Positions 1-6,730 of a stretch of DNA of 7,030 bases are shown in pieces. Source of the stretch: Desulfotomaculum sp. (lineage in GTDB: Bacteria; Bacillota; Desulfotomaculia; Desulfotomaculales; Desulfohalotomaculaceae); the NCBI GenBank assembly GCA_021129815.1, contig JAJOKN010000067.1, forward strand, positions 1 to 7,030. Reading direction: 5' to 3'. The position numbers and the translations under genes are program-made. The stretch's first letter is position 1. The number at the start of each line of letters is the position of its first letter. The notes below the pieces were generated by a model. That model did not search any database. It was not told the DNA's origin and was given only the letters and a program-made list of their open reading frames with translations.

Positions 1-327
1 TGCTTGTATTGATTTATTACTTATTGTGGAAAACAACCATAGGCTATGAAATACGGGCTGTAGGTTTGAGCCCTAGTGCAGCTGAGTATGGTGGAATAAG
101 CCCAGCCAAAAAAATAGTTTTAGCGATGGCAATAAGTGGGATGCTTGATGCTCTAGCAGGAGTTGAAAGGATTTTGGGATTTGATGAAGCGTTTGGATTT
201 AATAATTGTACTGCGTCAACTCGTTCAAATGCTTCCATATATCTTTACTATGATTGCGTTAGCAGGCTTTGTAGGAAGGGCAAAGCCACCTGCTGCGCTT
301 GGAAAACCTTTTGGTAAAGAAGCATAG
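1..327 (+). pseudogene. Remnant of BmpA-type ABC transporter permease(s), chimeric and frameshifted, 5' end outside the window
   Basis: This is a broken membrane permease gene of the simple-sugar/nucleoside ABC importer type (YufP/YufQ, also called NupP/NupQ in Bacillus). The reading frame is open from the left edge. It shows the motif TTIGYEIRAVGLSPSAAEYGGI (starting near base 33) and LAMAISGML (from about 120), typical of the YufP-like family (COG4603). From about base 171 the sequence instead resembles the last part of the sister permease YufQ (COG1079): ILGFDEA, then, after a one-base shift near the TTT at 192-194, LDLIIVLRQLVQMLPYIF and GRAKPPAALGKPFGKEA before the TAG at 325-327. Without the shift the original frame runs on as nonsense to 317. 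The simplest reading is a deletion joining two adjacent permease genes, followed by a single-base insertion. Family assignment rests on remembered motifs. The ATPase and binding-protein genes would lie to the left. It is unlikely to be functional. Confidence 0.8.
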
Positions 328-404
328 GATTTAGAGCTTGATAAATTTTTGATTGACTTAAGGTTTTGTCATTAGGAAATTATCTTTTAGAAGATTTGTG
401 ATTT

Positions 405-410
405 TATAAT
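405..410 (+). promoter_or_regulatory. Candidate -10 box (TATAAT) of the mfd promoter
   Basis: A perfect TATAAT lies 14 bases before the Shine-Dalgarno of mfd and would start transcription near base 417, leaving a short leader of about 20 bases. No good -35 hexamer sits 16-18 bases upstream (the sequence there is close to ATCTTT), and there is no TG extended -10, so the call rests on the -10 alone. A TTGACT at 353-358 is a better -35 in sequence but has no -10 at a normal distance. In AT-rich DNA a TATAAT can occur by chance. Confidence 0.4.
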
Positions 411-424
411 GTAAAATTTTTACA
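410..424. repeat. 15-bp palindrome TGTAAAATTTTTACA between -10 box and mfd RBS, possible operator
   Basis: TGTAAAA and TTTTACA are perfect inverted copies around one central base. The site begins at the last base of the candidate -10 box, covers the predicted transcription start, and ends at the first base of the Shine-Dalgarno AGGGGAG. A repressor bound here would block transcription, so an operator is plausible. I do not recognise the site as the binding sequence of a particular regulator. In RNA it could form only a weak five-pair stem. Confidence 0.4.
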
Positions 425-430
425 GGGGAG
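424..430 (+). promoter_or_regulatory. Ribosome binding site of mfd (AGGGGAG)
   Basis: AGGGGAG lies 8 bases before GTG 439 and 5 bases before TTG 436, two adjacent in-frame start codons. The spacing and the usual preference for GTG over TTG slightly favour 439. The choice changes the protein by one residue only. Confidence 0.7.
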
Positions 431-438
431 TTATTTTG

Positions 439-3400
439 GTGAGTAAGGCAGGTTGTCTTTTAAGAGTACTTGAGCATTTACAGGATATCGAACAACTTAA
501 AAAAATTAAAGAGCACATTGAAATAAAGCAAAAAAATTTAGCTGTTTTTGGGCTAAATGGCTCGGATAAAGCAGTTGTTATGGCGAGTTTAATAAATGAT
601 TTTAAAAAGCCTGTTTGCATATTAACGAAAGACAAAGAATCTGCAAAAGCATTGATTGATGACTTGACTTCTCTTTGTGATGAAGATATTGTTTTGTATG
701 ACTTGGATGATAGAGCAAGGCTTATTGCGCTGTCAAAGCTTATAAAAAACCAAAAAATAACAGTGGTAGCTACGGTTGAAGCAGCAATGCATTCACTTGT
801 AACACCTGATATTTTTAAAAAAGCTTTTTTGCATTTTAGCATTGGTGATCAAATAGAATTAGAAAAAATAAAAAAGCAATTAATTTATGCAGGTTATCAA
901 CGTGTAGAAATGCTAGAAGCGTGCGGACAGTTTTGTGTTCGTGGTGGAATATTGGATATTTACCCAAAGGACTTAAAAAACCCTGTTCGCATAGAACTAT
1001 GGGGGGAAGAAATAGAATCAATATATTTATTTAATTTGCCTGATCAAAAGATACTTAAAAAAATACGGTCAATAGACGTAATACCAGCAAGTGAAGTTAT
1101 TATACCTGATGAAAATAAAGAAACGGGAAAATCGAACCTTAAGTTAGAATTTGACAAACATATAAAACAGCTGTATTCCACTGCTTCTGTTGATGCCTAC
1201 AATCAATTAAAGGCACAAGCTGAAAAGTGGCTTGAGCAACTCGATAACTTTCAAGAAAAGAATTTTAAAGAACTTTTGCCATTTTTTTATTCTGATTTAG
1301 CGTGTCTTATAGATTATTTTCCAGAAGGTTCTGTGGTTTTATTTGACGATGTGCGGCAGATAACTTATACAGCAGAAAATATTGAAGAAGAACGAAATGA
1401 AGCTCACAAAAAGCTTGTATCTGAAGGCAAGCGATTGCCATCTCAAGTTAAAATGTATGTTGATTGGAAGAGTATTTGTAGAGGATTAAAACAATATGTC
1501 AATGCATTTTTTTCATGCTTACCGTTTGTTTTTTCTGATCATGATTGCTTTAAAGAAATTAAACCCGATGCAGATAACATTGTTAGTTTAAATTCTAAGC
1601 CTGTGCCGTATTTCTATGGTCGCATAAATTTGTTGGCTGAAGAAATAAAGCGATGGAACAAAAACAAAAAAACTGTTGTGCTTTTGCTGTCCACGACTAA
1701 ACATGCTGAGGGGCTAGCGAAAGAACTCAATCGATATGATGTTGGAGTAACTTTAATGACAGATGATAAATTAGACCAACCTTTAGAAGGAGCAGTTATT
1801 GCTGTTTCAAATTTAAACTTTGGATTTGAGTTGGCGCTTGCGAATTTAGTGATAATAACTGAAAGAGAAATTTTATCAAAAACGATTAAAAGAGGAAATG
1901 AGAAGCATTCAAAAAAAGATGAACTGTCAATTGAAAAATTTAAAACGGGAGACTATGTTGTCCACCTTCATCACGGCATTGGACGATATGAAGGCATAGT
2001 CACGCTTTGTGTTGATGAAATGAAAAAAGATTATATGCTCATCAAATATGCTGGTGAAGATAAGATATATGTTCCAGTGGATCAAGTGAATTTGCTGCAG
2101 CGCTATGTAGGGAATGAAGGTGTAAGACCTAAGCTATCTAAAATCGGTGGTACTGAATGGATGCGCGCTAAAGCAAGAGCAAAAAAGGCTGCTCGTGAAA
2201 TAGCTAAAGATTTATTGGAACTGTATGCTAAACGCCAGAAGACGAAAGGTTATGCTTTCAGCAAGGATACAGTGTGGCAAAGGGAATTTGAACAAAAATT
2301 TCCCTACAAGGAAACACCTGATCAATTAAAAGCGATAGAAGATGTAAAGCGCGATATGGAAAGCCCAAAACCTATGGATAGGTTGATATGTGGAGATGTA
2401 GGATATGGAAAGACAGAAATTGCGCTTAGAGCAGCTTTTAAAGCAGTAAATGATGGCAAGCAAGTTGCGGTGCTGGTACCTACAACTGTATTGGCGCAGC
2501 AGCATTATCGCACCTTCAAAGAGAGGTTTGCTGATTTTCCTGTAAGAATTGAAGTGCTCTCTAGACTTAAATCCCGCAAGGCTCAGCAGGATATACTGAA
2601 GAGACTTAAATCTGGCAGTATCGATATAATTGTAGGAACTCACAGGCTTTTGCAAAGTGATGTGAACTTTAAGGACTTAGGACTTTTGATTATAGATGAG
2701 GAGCAGCGTTTTGGAGTCAACCACAAAGAAAAGCTGAAAAAACTGCGCGTAGGTGTGGATGTTTTAACGCTCACCGCTACGCCAATACCCAGAACGCTGC
2801 ATATGTCGCTGGTAGGTATAAGGGATACTAGTTTATTGAATACTCCACCTGAAGATCGCTTGCCAGTGCAAACTTATGTATTGGAAGAAGAAGAATCTAT
2901 CATAAAGGAGGCTATACAAAATGAAATAGATAGAGGGGGACAGGTGTTTTTTGTTCACAATAGAGTAGAGGAATTAGAAGAAATTGTATTTAAACTAAAA
3001 AAGCTAGTTCCAGAAGCTAAAATTACAATGGCGCATGGACGCATGCCGGCAGAACAACTGGAAAAAGCAATGGTTGATTTTGTCGATGGCGTTTACAACG
3101 TGCTTGTTTGTACTACTATAATTGAAAATGGATTGGACTTACCTGATGCTAACACATTGATAGTAAAAGATGCGGAGAACTTTGGTTTGGCTCAGCTATA
3201 TCAATTAAGAGGAAGAGTGGGACGCTCTTCGCGACAGGCTTATGCGTATTTAATGTTTAGAAGGGATAAAATTTTATCTGAACTGGCAGAAAAGCGTTTA
3301 TTGGCTATTAAAGAATTTACAGACTTCGGTTCAGGCTATAAAATTGCCATGCGCGATTTGCAGTTAAGAGGTGCAGGCAACATATTAGGGATAAGACAGC

Positions 3401-3969
3401 ACGGTCATATTGCTGAAGTGGGCTTTAGTTTGTATTGTAAAATGTTAGAACAAGCGATTAAAGAAGCTAAAGGAGAAATTGTTGAAGAAGAGGAAAGCAC
3501 AATTGTGGATATTCCGATAGATGCGCATATTCCAGATTGGTATATAAGAGACCAAGAGCGGAAGGTAGAATTATACCATTATATAGCGGGACTTGATAAC
3601 GAAGAAGAAGTATATGAGTTGAAAAAAGATTTAGAGCAGCAGTTTGGAGATATTCCAGATGCGCTGAGTCGTCTTTTGTTGGTGGCAGTTGTGCGAATTT
3701 TGTCTACCAAAGCTAATATAAAGCAGATATGCTTTGAAAAAGGCTGCTTTATTTTTAAATTTGATGAAAATGTTTTATTGGATATGACAAAGTTGCTTAA
3801 GGTAATAGAAGATTATAAAGATAGAATTAGATTTGTAAAACATGATAAGGGATTTGAAATAAAGCTCATGACAATAAAGGTAAAAGAACTGAACATAGGG
3901 CATTTAGAAAGCTTGATTGATTTTGTGCGCAGGATTGGGTCGACGGTGACGAAGCAGAAAGGTTGCTAG
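439..3969 (+). CDS. mfd: Transcription-repair coupling factor Mfd
   Basis: Mfd is an ATP-driven DNA translocase that pushes stalled RNA polymerase off damaged DNA and recruits UvrA for nucleotide excision repair. The 1176 residues match the family's usual length (about 1150-1180). The N-terminal UvrB-like module carries RGGILDIYP (168-176) and IELWGEEIES (from 185). The CarD-like RNA-polymerase interaction domain starts at TGDYVVHLHHGIGRYEGI (503-520). The helicase core has Walker A GDVGYGKT (652-659), the DEEQ box (753-756), TATPIPRT (779-786) and motif VI QLRGRVGR (922-929). The translocation (TRG) region, with GSGYKIAMRDLQLRGAGNIL, follows at about 948-1000. The rest is the C-terminal domain that masks UvrA binding. 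All key motifs are intact. GTG 439 was chosen over the adjacent TTG 436 by RBS spacing. The gene sits in the usual mfd-prsA-spoVT order, but a transporter remnant, not pth, precedes it. Confidence 0.98.
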   Translation: MSKAGCLLRVLEHLQDIEQLKKIKEHIEIKQKNLAVFGLNGSDKAVVMASLINDFKKPVCILTKDKESAKALIDDLTSLCDEDIVLYDLDDRARLIALSKLIKNQKITVVATVEAAMHSLVTPDIFKKAFLHFSIGDQIELEKIKKQLIYAGYQRVEMLEACGQFCVRGGILDIYPKDLKNPVRIELWGEEIESIYLFNLPDQKILKKIRSIDVIPASEVIIPDENKETGKSNLKLEFDKHIKQLYSTASVDAYNQLKAQAEKWLEQLDNFQEKNFKELLPFFYSDLACLIDYFPEGSVVLFDDVRQITYTAENIEEERNEAHKKLVSEGKRLPSQVKMYVDWKSICRGLKQYVNAFFSCLPFVFSDHDCFKEIKPDADNIVSLNSKPVPYFYGRINLLAEEIKRWNKNKKTVVLLLSTTKHAEGLAKELNRYDVGVTLMTDDKLDQPLEGAVIAVSNLNFGFELALANLVIITEREILSKTIKRGNEKHSKKDELSIEKFKTGDYVVHLHHGIGRYEGIVTLCVDEMKKDYMLIKYAGEDKIYVPVDQVNLLQRYVGNEGVRPKLSKIGGTEWMRAKARAKKAAREIAKDLLELYAKRQKTKGYAFSKDTVWQREFEQKFPYKETPDQLKAIEDVKRDMESPKPMDRLICGDVGYGKTEIALRAAFKAVNDGKQVAVLVPTTVLAQQHYRTFKERFADFPVRIEVLSRLKSRKAQQDILKRLKSGSIDIIVGTHRLLQSDVNFKDLGLLIIDEEQRFGVNHKEKLKKLRVGVDVLTLTATPIPRTLHMSLVGIRDTSLLNTPPEDRLPVQTYVLEEEESIIKEAIQNEIDRGGQVFFVHNRVEELEEIVFKLKKLVPEAKITMAHGRMPAEQLEKAMVDFVDGVYNVLVCTTIIENGLDLPDANTLIVKDAENFGLAQLYQLRGRVGRSSRQAYAYLMFRRDKILSELAEKRLLAIKEFTDFGSGYKIAMRDLQLRGAGNILGIRQHGHIAEVGFSLYCKMLEQAIKEAKGEIVEEEESTIVDIPIDAHIPDWYIRDQERKVELYHYIAGLDNEEEVYELKKDLEQQFGDIPDALSRLLLVAVVRILSTKANIKQICFEKGCFIFKFDENVLLDMTKLLKVIEDYKDRIRFVKHDKGFEIKLMTIKVKELNIGHLESLIDFVRRIGSTVTKQKGC

Positions 3970-3974
3970 AGGAG
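3968..3974 (+). promoter_or_regulatory. Strong Shine-Dalgarno at the mfd stop codon, pointing to an upstream prsA start at 3980
   Basis: AGAGGAG overlaps the TAG stop of mfd and lies 5 bases before ATG 3980, which is in frame with prsA. It would suit translational coupling from mfd. It competes with the weaker AAAGGA at 4073-4078, 12 bases before ATG 4091, the start that gives a normal lipoprotein signal peptide. Confidence 0.6.
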
Positions 3975-4090
3975 ATTATATGAATAAAGAAGGAATTTTG
4001 TTGAGCTTTATAGAAACAACTCAAAAAATATTACAAAAAGTTTTACTCTATCGAGAGAAGTTAAAATTACTGAAAGGATTTGATTATTTT

Positions 4091-5086
4091 ATGAGTTTAA
4101 AAAGTTTAAAGTTGTTTGTGTGTTTATTTATAGTGACAATAGTTGTAGCAGCGTGTTCAACTGATGATAAAGTTGTAGCTGTGGTGAATGGCGAAGAGAT
4201 TACATTAAAAGAGCTGAATAAAAGAGTTAGTCATATAAAAAAAGGTTTTGAAAGCCAGGGAGTTGATTTTGAAACAGAAGAAGGTAAACAGCTGGAACAA
4301 GAGATTGTGCAAAAAACATTGGATGACTTGATAGAAGAAGCTTTGGTAAGGCAGCAAGCTGAAAAAGAAGGAGTATTACTATCTGAAGAAGAGATTGATA
4401 AGAAAATTGAAGAAATAAAAGCATCTTTTTCAAATATAGAGGAATACCAGAGAGAATTACAAAATATGAATATAACTGAAAGCGATCTGCGTAAAATAAT
4501 ATTAAATGAATTTAGCAGAGAAAATTTGTTCCAAAAAATAACAAATAACATCAATGCGGTTGAAGATGACCAAGTTTGGGAATATTACAAACAGAATCCA
4601 GAACAATTTATAGTGCCAGAAACTTTAGTAGTGAGGCATATATTGTTTTTTGCTGGTGAAGGTAGCGATATAAACTTACCTGTGAAGAGAAGTGATGATG
4701 AAGCAAGAAAGTTAGCTGAAGAGGTTATAGATCAGTTAAATCAAGGAGCTGATTTTGCTGCTTTGGCTAGAGAAAAATCGGAAGATGCTGGAACAAGGGA
4801 AGAGGGAGGCATATATCGTTTTAGCCCGGAACAAAAAATGACAGATCCAGAGTTTTCAAGAGCAGCTCAAAAACTTAAGGTTGGTGAATATACTAAAGAA
4901 CCAGTGCGAAGTCAGTTTGGTTATCATGTAATAAAGTTAGAAGAAATCATTCCGTATTCACAAATGCCATTTGAAGAGGTTAAGAAATTTATAGAAAATC
5001 AGTTGATTTATGAAGCTAAAGTTAAAACATACCAAGAATACATGGGTGAAGTTAGGAATGAGGCACAAATTGTAAAGAATTTATAG
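4091..5086 (+). CDS. prsA: PrsA/SurA-like foldase lipoprotein with parvulin peptidyl-prolyl isomerase domain
   Basis: This is an extracytoplasmic folding helper, anchored by lipid to the outer face of the membrane, that assists folding of secreted proteins through prolyl cis-trans isomerisation. From ATG 4091 (331 aa) there is a classic lipoprotein signal: the basic stretch SLKSLK, a hydrophobic core and the lipobox VAAC with C22 as the lipidated residue. The mature part begins with VVAVVNGEEITLKELNKRV, the start of the SurA/PrsA N-terminal chaperone domain, which is helical and charged. The parvulin (PpiC) domain covers about 175-286, with VVRHILF (180-186), DFAALAREKSED, GG and FGYHVIKL (276-283). 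A short helical tail follows. The frame stays open to ATG 3980, which has a stronger RBS and would add 37 residues (MNKEGILLSF...), an unusually long stretch before a signal peptide. I prefer 4091, with moderate certainty. The gene lies directly after mfd and is probably co-transcribed. The symbol is by family; the exact subfamily is not settled. Confidence 0.9.
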   Translation: MSLKSLKLFVCLFIVTIVVAACSTDDKVVAVVNGEEITLKELNKRVSHIKKGFESQGVDFETEEGKQLEQEIVQKTLDDLIEEALVRQQAEKEGVLLSEEEIDKKIEEIKASFSNIEEYQRELQNMNITESDLRKIILNEFSRENLFQKITNNINAVEDDQVWEYYKQNPEQFIVPETLVVRHILFFAGEGSDINLPVKRSDDEARKLAEEVIDQLNQGADFAALAREKSEDAGTREEGGIYRFSPEQKMTDPEFSRAAQKLKVGEYTKEPVRSQFGYHVIKLEEIIPYSQMPFEEVKKFIENQLIYEAKVKTYQEYMGEVRNEAQIVKNL

Positions 5087-5125
5087 TTAAGTTGGCAGCA
5101 ACTGATGGTGTAGTAATTATAAAAA

Positions 5126-5156
5126 TGAATAAATGCTAATTTACAGCTATATACTA
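5126..5156 (+). promoter_or_regulatory. Candidate sigma-G (forespore) promoter for spoVT
   Basis: TGAATA (5126-5131), an 18-base spacer and TATACTA (5150-5156) match the known sigma-G consensus (TGAATA, 17-18 bases, CATACTA) at all but one position. Transcription would start near 5163, about 45 bases before the spoVT start codon. In B. subtilis spoVT is transcribed by sigma-G, which makes this placement convincing. Sigma-F recognises overlapping sequences and cannot be excluded. Confidence 0.7.
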
Positions 5157-5191
5157 TCACAAAAAGTTTTTTAAAGAACGTTAATTTTGAC

Positions 5192-5211
5192 AAAGGGAGG
5201 TAATTATGTGA
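5192..5211 (+). promoter_or_regulatory. spoVT ribosome binding site with overlapping ATG-TGA start-stop and GTG start
   Basis: The strong site AAAGGGAGGT (5192-5201) serves the GTG at 5208-5210, seven bases after GGAGG. An ATG at 5206-5208 shares its G with that GTG, is also at good distance (five bases), and is followed at once by TGA (5209-5211). Ribosomes choosing the ATG would stop after one residue. The better-known start codon is therefore useless, and SpoVT must begin at GTG. A TTG farther upstream in the same frame (5187) has no RBS and would include the RBS itself in the coding region. Confidence 0.7.
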
Positions 5212-5768
5212 AAGCAACAGGCATTGTGCGTCGCATAGATGACCTAGGTAGGGTTGTTATACCTAAAGAGATAAGAAGAACATTGCGTATTAGGGAAGGG
5301 GACCCTCTTGAGATCTTTGTAGATAGAGAAGGAGAAGTTATATTAAAGAAATATTCGCCTATAGGAGAGCTGAGTGACTTTGCAAGTGAATATGCCGAAT
5401 CTTTATATGAGGCTTTGGGACATATAACATGCATAGCAGATAGAGATGTAATCATTGCGGTGTCAGGTGCCTCTAAAAAAGAATTGCTCAATGAACCTAT
5501 CAGTGCTGTAGTTGAAAAGGCAATGGAAGAGCGTAAAGCAATTATAATTGATAACCCGGCGGAAAATACGCTTTGTAAAGATGGAGCTATTATTGATAAT
5601 GGAGATTTTAATTATACAAGTGAAGTGATAGCTCCTATAATATCGGAAGGCGATCCAATTGGAGCGCTCATAATGGCAAGCAAAGAAAGTAGGGTAAAAA
5701 TGGGTGATTTAGAATTAAAATTAGCTGAAACAGCAGCAGGATTTTTAGCTAAACAGATGGGACAATAG
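5208..5768 (+). CDS. spoVT: Stage V sporulation protein T, AbrB-type regulator
   Basis: SpoVT is a DNA-binding regulator that tunes sigma-G dependent genes in the forespore and affects spore coat, cortex and germination. The protein (186 aa; about 178 in B. subtilis) starts with the AbrB/SpoVT swapped-hairpin DNA-binding domain, residues 1-52: VKATGIVRR, DDLGRVVIPKEIRRTL and the REGDPLEIF turn, with the basic residues R8, R9, R15, R23 and R24. The rest, about 56-180, fits the C-terminal GAF-like domain of SpoVT, ending in LAETAAGFLAKQMGQ; this longer form separates SpoVT from the much shorter AbrB. GTG 5208 is the start with correct RBS spacing and domain start. A sigma-G-like promoter lies upstream and a probable terminator follows. 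In many relatives spoVB comes next; here it is mazG. Confidence 0.96.
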   Translation: MKATGIVRRIDDLGRVVIPKEIRRTLRIREGDPLEIFVDREGEVILKKYSPIGELSDFASEYAESLYEALGHITCIADRDVIIAVSGASKKELLNEPISAVVEKAMEERKAIIIDNPAENTLCKDGAIIDNGDFNYTSEVIAPIISEGDPIGALIMASKESRVKMGDLELKLAETAAGFLAKQMGQ

Positions 5769-5769
5769 G

Positions 5770-5795
5770 AAGAAGCCTAGAAAGGTTCTTTTTTT
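5770..5795 (+). terminator. Probable intrinsic terminator after spoVT
   Basis: The left arm AAGAAGCC (5770-5777) pairs with GGTTCTT (5784-5790), giving seven pairs with one bulged G and a six-base loop, followed by T's that run to 5795. It begins one base after the spoVT stop and ends 23 bases before the mazG start, so it may act as a partial terminator. The stem has only three G-C pairs and is modest. A competing hairpin (AAGGTTC with GACCTT, T-run in the loop) is possible. Confidence 0.55.
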
Positions 5796-5818
5796 AGACC
5801 TTGAAATGGAGGTAAATT

Positions 5819-6649
5819 ATGTGTAGCAATCAAAAAAATGTAAAAGAGTGTTGTTATCCATTAGATCAATTAGTAAATTTAGTAGCAGAGTTGAGGGGGG
5901 ATAAAGGTTGTCCATGGGATAAAGAACAGACGCACCACAGTATCAAAAAGTGCTTAATTGAAGAAACATATGAGGTAATAGAAGCAATAGACAAATGTGA
6001 TATGGACGAATTGCAGAAAGAGCTTGGCGATCTTCTGCTTCAAGTAGTTTTTCATTCGCAATTGGCTGCAGAAAAAAAATATTTTGATATAAATGATGTT
6101 ATCAGCACTGTAACAGAAAAGATAATAAGGAGGCATCCGCACGTTTTTGGAGATGTTCGTGTGAAAAATAGCAAAGAGGCTATTGAGAGTTGGGAGAAGA
6201 TCAAAGAACAAGAGAGGGATAAAGAAGAGGATTCTTTGTTATCCAACATACCCAAAGGATTACCAGCTTTAATGAAGGCTGCCAAGCTTCAGTCTAAAGT
6301 TTCTAAGGTGGGATTTGACTGGCAGGATTATAAAGGTGCTCAAGATAAATTGAATGAAGAGCTAAAAGAGTTATATAATGCTATAGAAAATGGAAATAAT
6401 AATGAAATAGTTGCAGAATTGGGAGATGTGCTTTTTGCGCTTGTTAATGTAGCGCGACTTTTAAATGTTGATGCTGAAGAGGCGTTATCTCTTGCAAATG
6501 AGAGATTTAAAGAGAGATTTCAATATATAGAGAGGAAGGTTGAAAGTAAAGGAAAATCCTTAGCAGATACATCCTTAGAGGAAATGAATTATTTATGGGA
6601 GGAGGCTAAAAAGCATTTAAAAATTAAAAGTTTTGAAAAAAAATCTTAA
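5819..6649 (+). CDS. mazG: Nucleoside triphosphate pyrophosphohydrolase MazG (two-domain, no methylase fusion)
   Basis: MazG splits nucleoside triphosphates to monophosphates and pyrophosphate, removing abnormal nucleotides, and in some bacteria it influences (p)ppGpp levels. The 276-residue protein has both all-alpha MazG domains. The first has CPWDKEQTHHSI (31-42), the metal-binding EETYE (48-52) and ELGD (68-71), the second EELKEL (180-185) and ELGD (200-203). This is the size of stand-alone E. coli MazG (263 aa). B. subtilis instead has YabN, with an N-terminal tetrapyrrole-methylase domain that is missing here. All six cysteines (2, 11, 12, 31, 45, 60) lie in the first 60 residues. ATG 5819 has a good RBS, TGGAGGT (5807-5813). 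The gene follows the spoVT terminator closely and I see no promoter of its own, so it probably depends on readthrough or a promoter inside spoVT. Confidence 0.96.
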   Translation: MCSNQKNVKECCYPLDQLVNLVAELRGDKGCPWDKEQTHHSIKKCLIEETYEVIEAIDKCDMDELQKELGDLLLQVVFHSQLAAEKKYFDINDVISTVTEKIIRRHPHVFGDVRVKNSKEAIESWEKIKEQERDKEEDSLLSNIPKGLPALMKAAKLQSKVSKVGFDWQDYKGAQDKLNEELKELYNAIENGNNNEIVAELGDVLFALVNVARLLNVDAEEALSLANERFKERFQYIERKVESKGKSLADTSLEEMNYLWEEAKKHLKIKSFEKKS

Positions 6650-6708
6650 ATTTAGAAGGAAAATAGCATGTATTATCGAATTGCTTAAAACTATGTAAAG
6701 GTAAAAAG

Positions 6709-6730
6709 TACTTAAGGGGGTTTTTAAGTG
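6709..6730 (+). promoter_or_regulatory. Inverted repeat enclosing the hup Shine-Dalgarno and GTG start codon
   Basis: ACTTAA (6710-6715) and TTAAGT (6724-6729) are perfect inverted copies, extended by a U-G pair (6709/6730) and two inner G-U pairs. The RBS AAGGGGG (6714-6720) occupies the 3' part of the left arm and the loop, and the start codon GTG (6728-6730) lies in the right arm. Folded mRNA would hide the translation start. The stem has a single G-C pair, so it is weak and could be a DNA palindrome or chance. Confidence 0.4.

Noticed and set aside
353..383. TTGACT (353-358) with AATTAT (378-383) as an alternative mfd promoter
   Set aside because: The spacer is 19 bases and the -10 matches only four of six positions; the TATAAT at 405 is a better candidate.
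420..842. 140-codon open frame on the minus strand inside the start of mfd
   Set aside because: It is antisense to clear Mfd coding sequence, has no recognisable domain, and is expected by chance opposite an A-rich gene.
4231..4554. 107-codon open frame on the minus strand inside prsA
   Set aside because: Its Ser/Phe/Ile-rich composition is the mirror of the Glu/Lys-rich chaperone domain; it is a shadow of prsA.
5090..5103. Small hairpin AGTTG-GCAG-CAACT just after the prsA stop codon
   Set aside because: Only five pairs and no T-run follows, so it is not a credible intrinsic terminator.
5183..5190. TTTTGACA just before the spoVT RBS as a -35 element
   Set aside because: A -10 at normal distance would fall inside spoVT and nothing suitable is there.
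6669..6697. TGTATT - 17 bases - TATGTA as a hup promoter
   Set aside because: The -35 matches only two of six consensus bases, and I could not find a better pair in the 6650-6727 gap.
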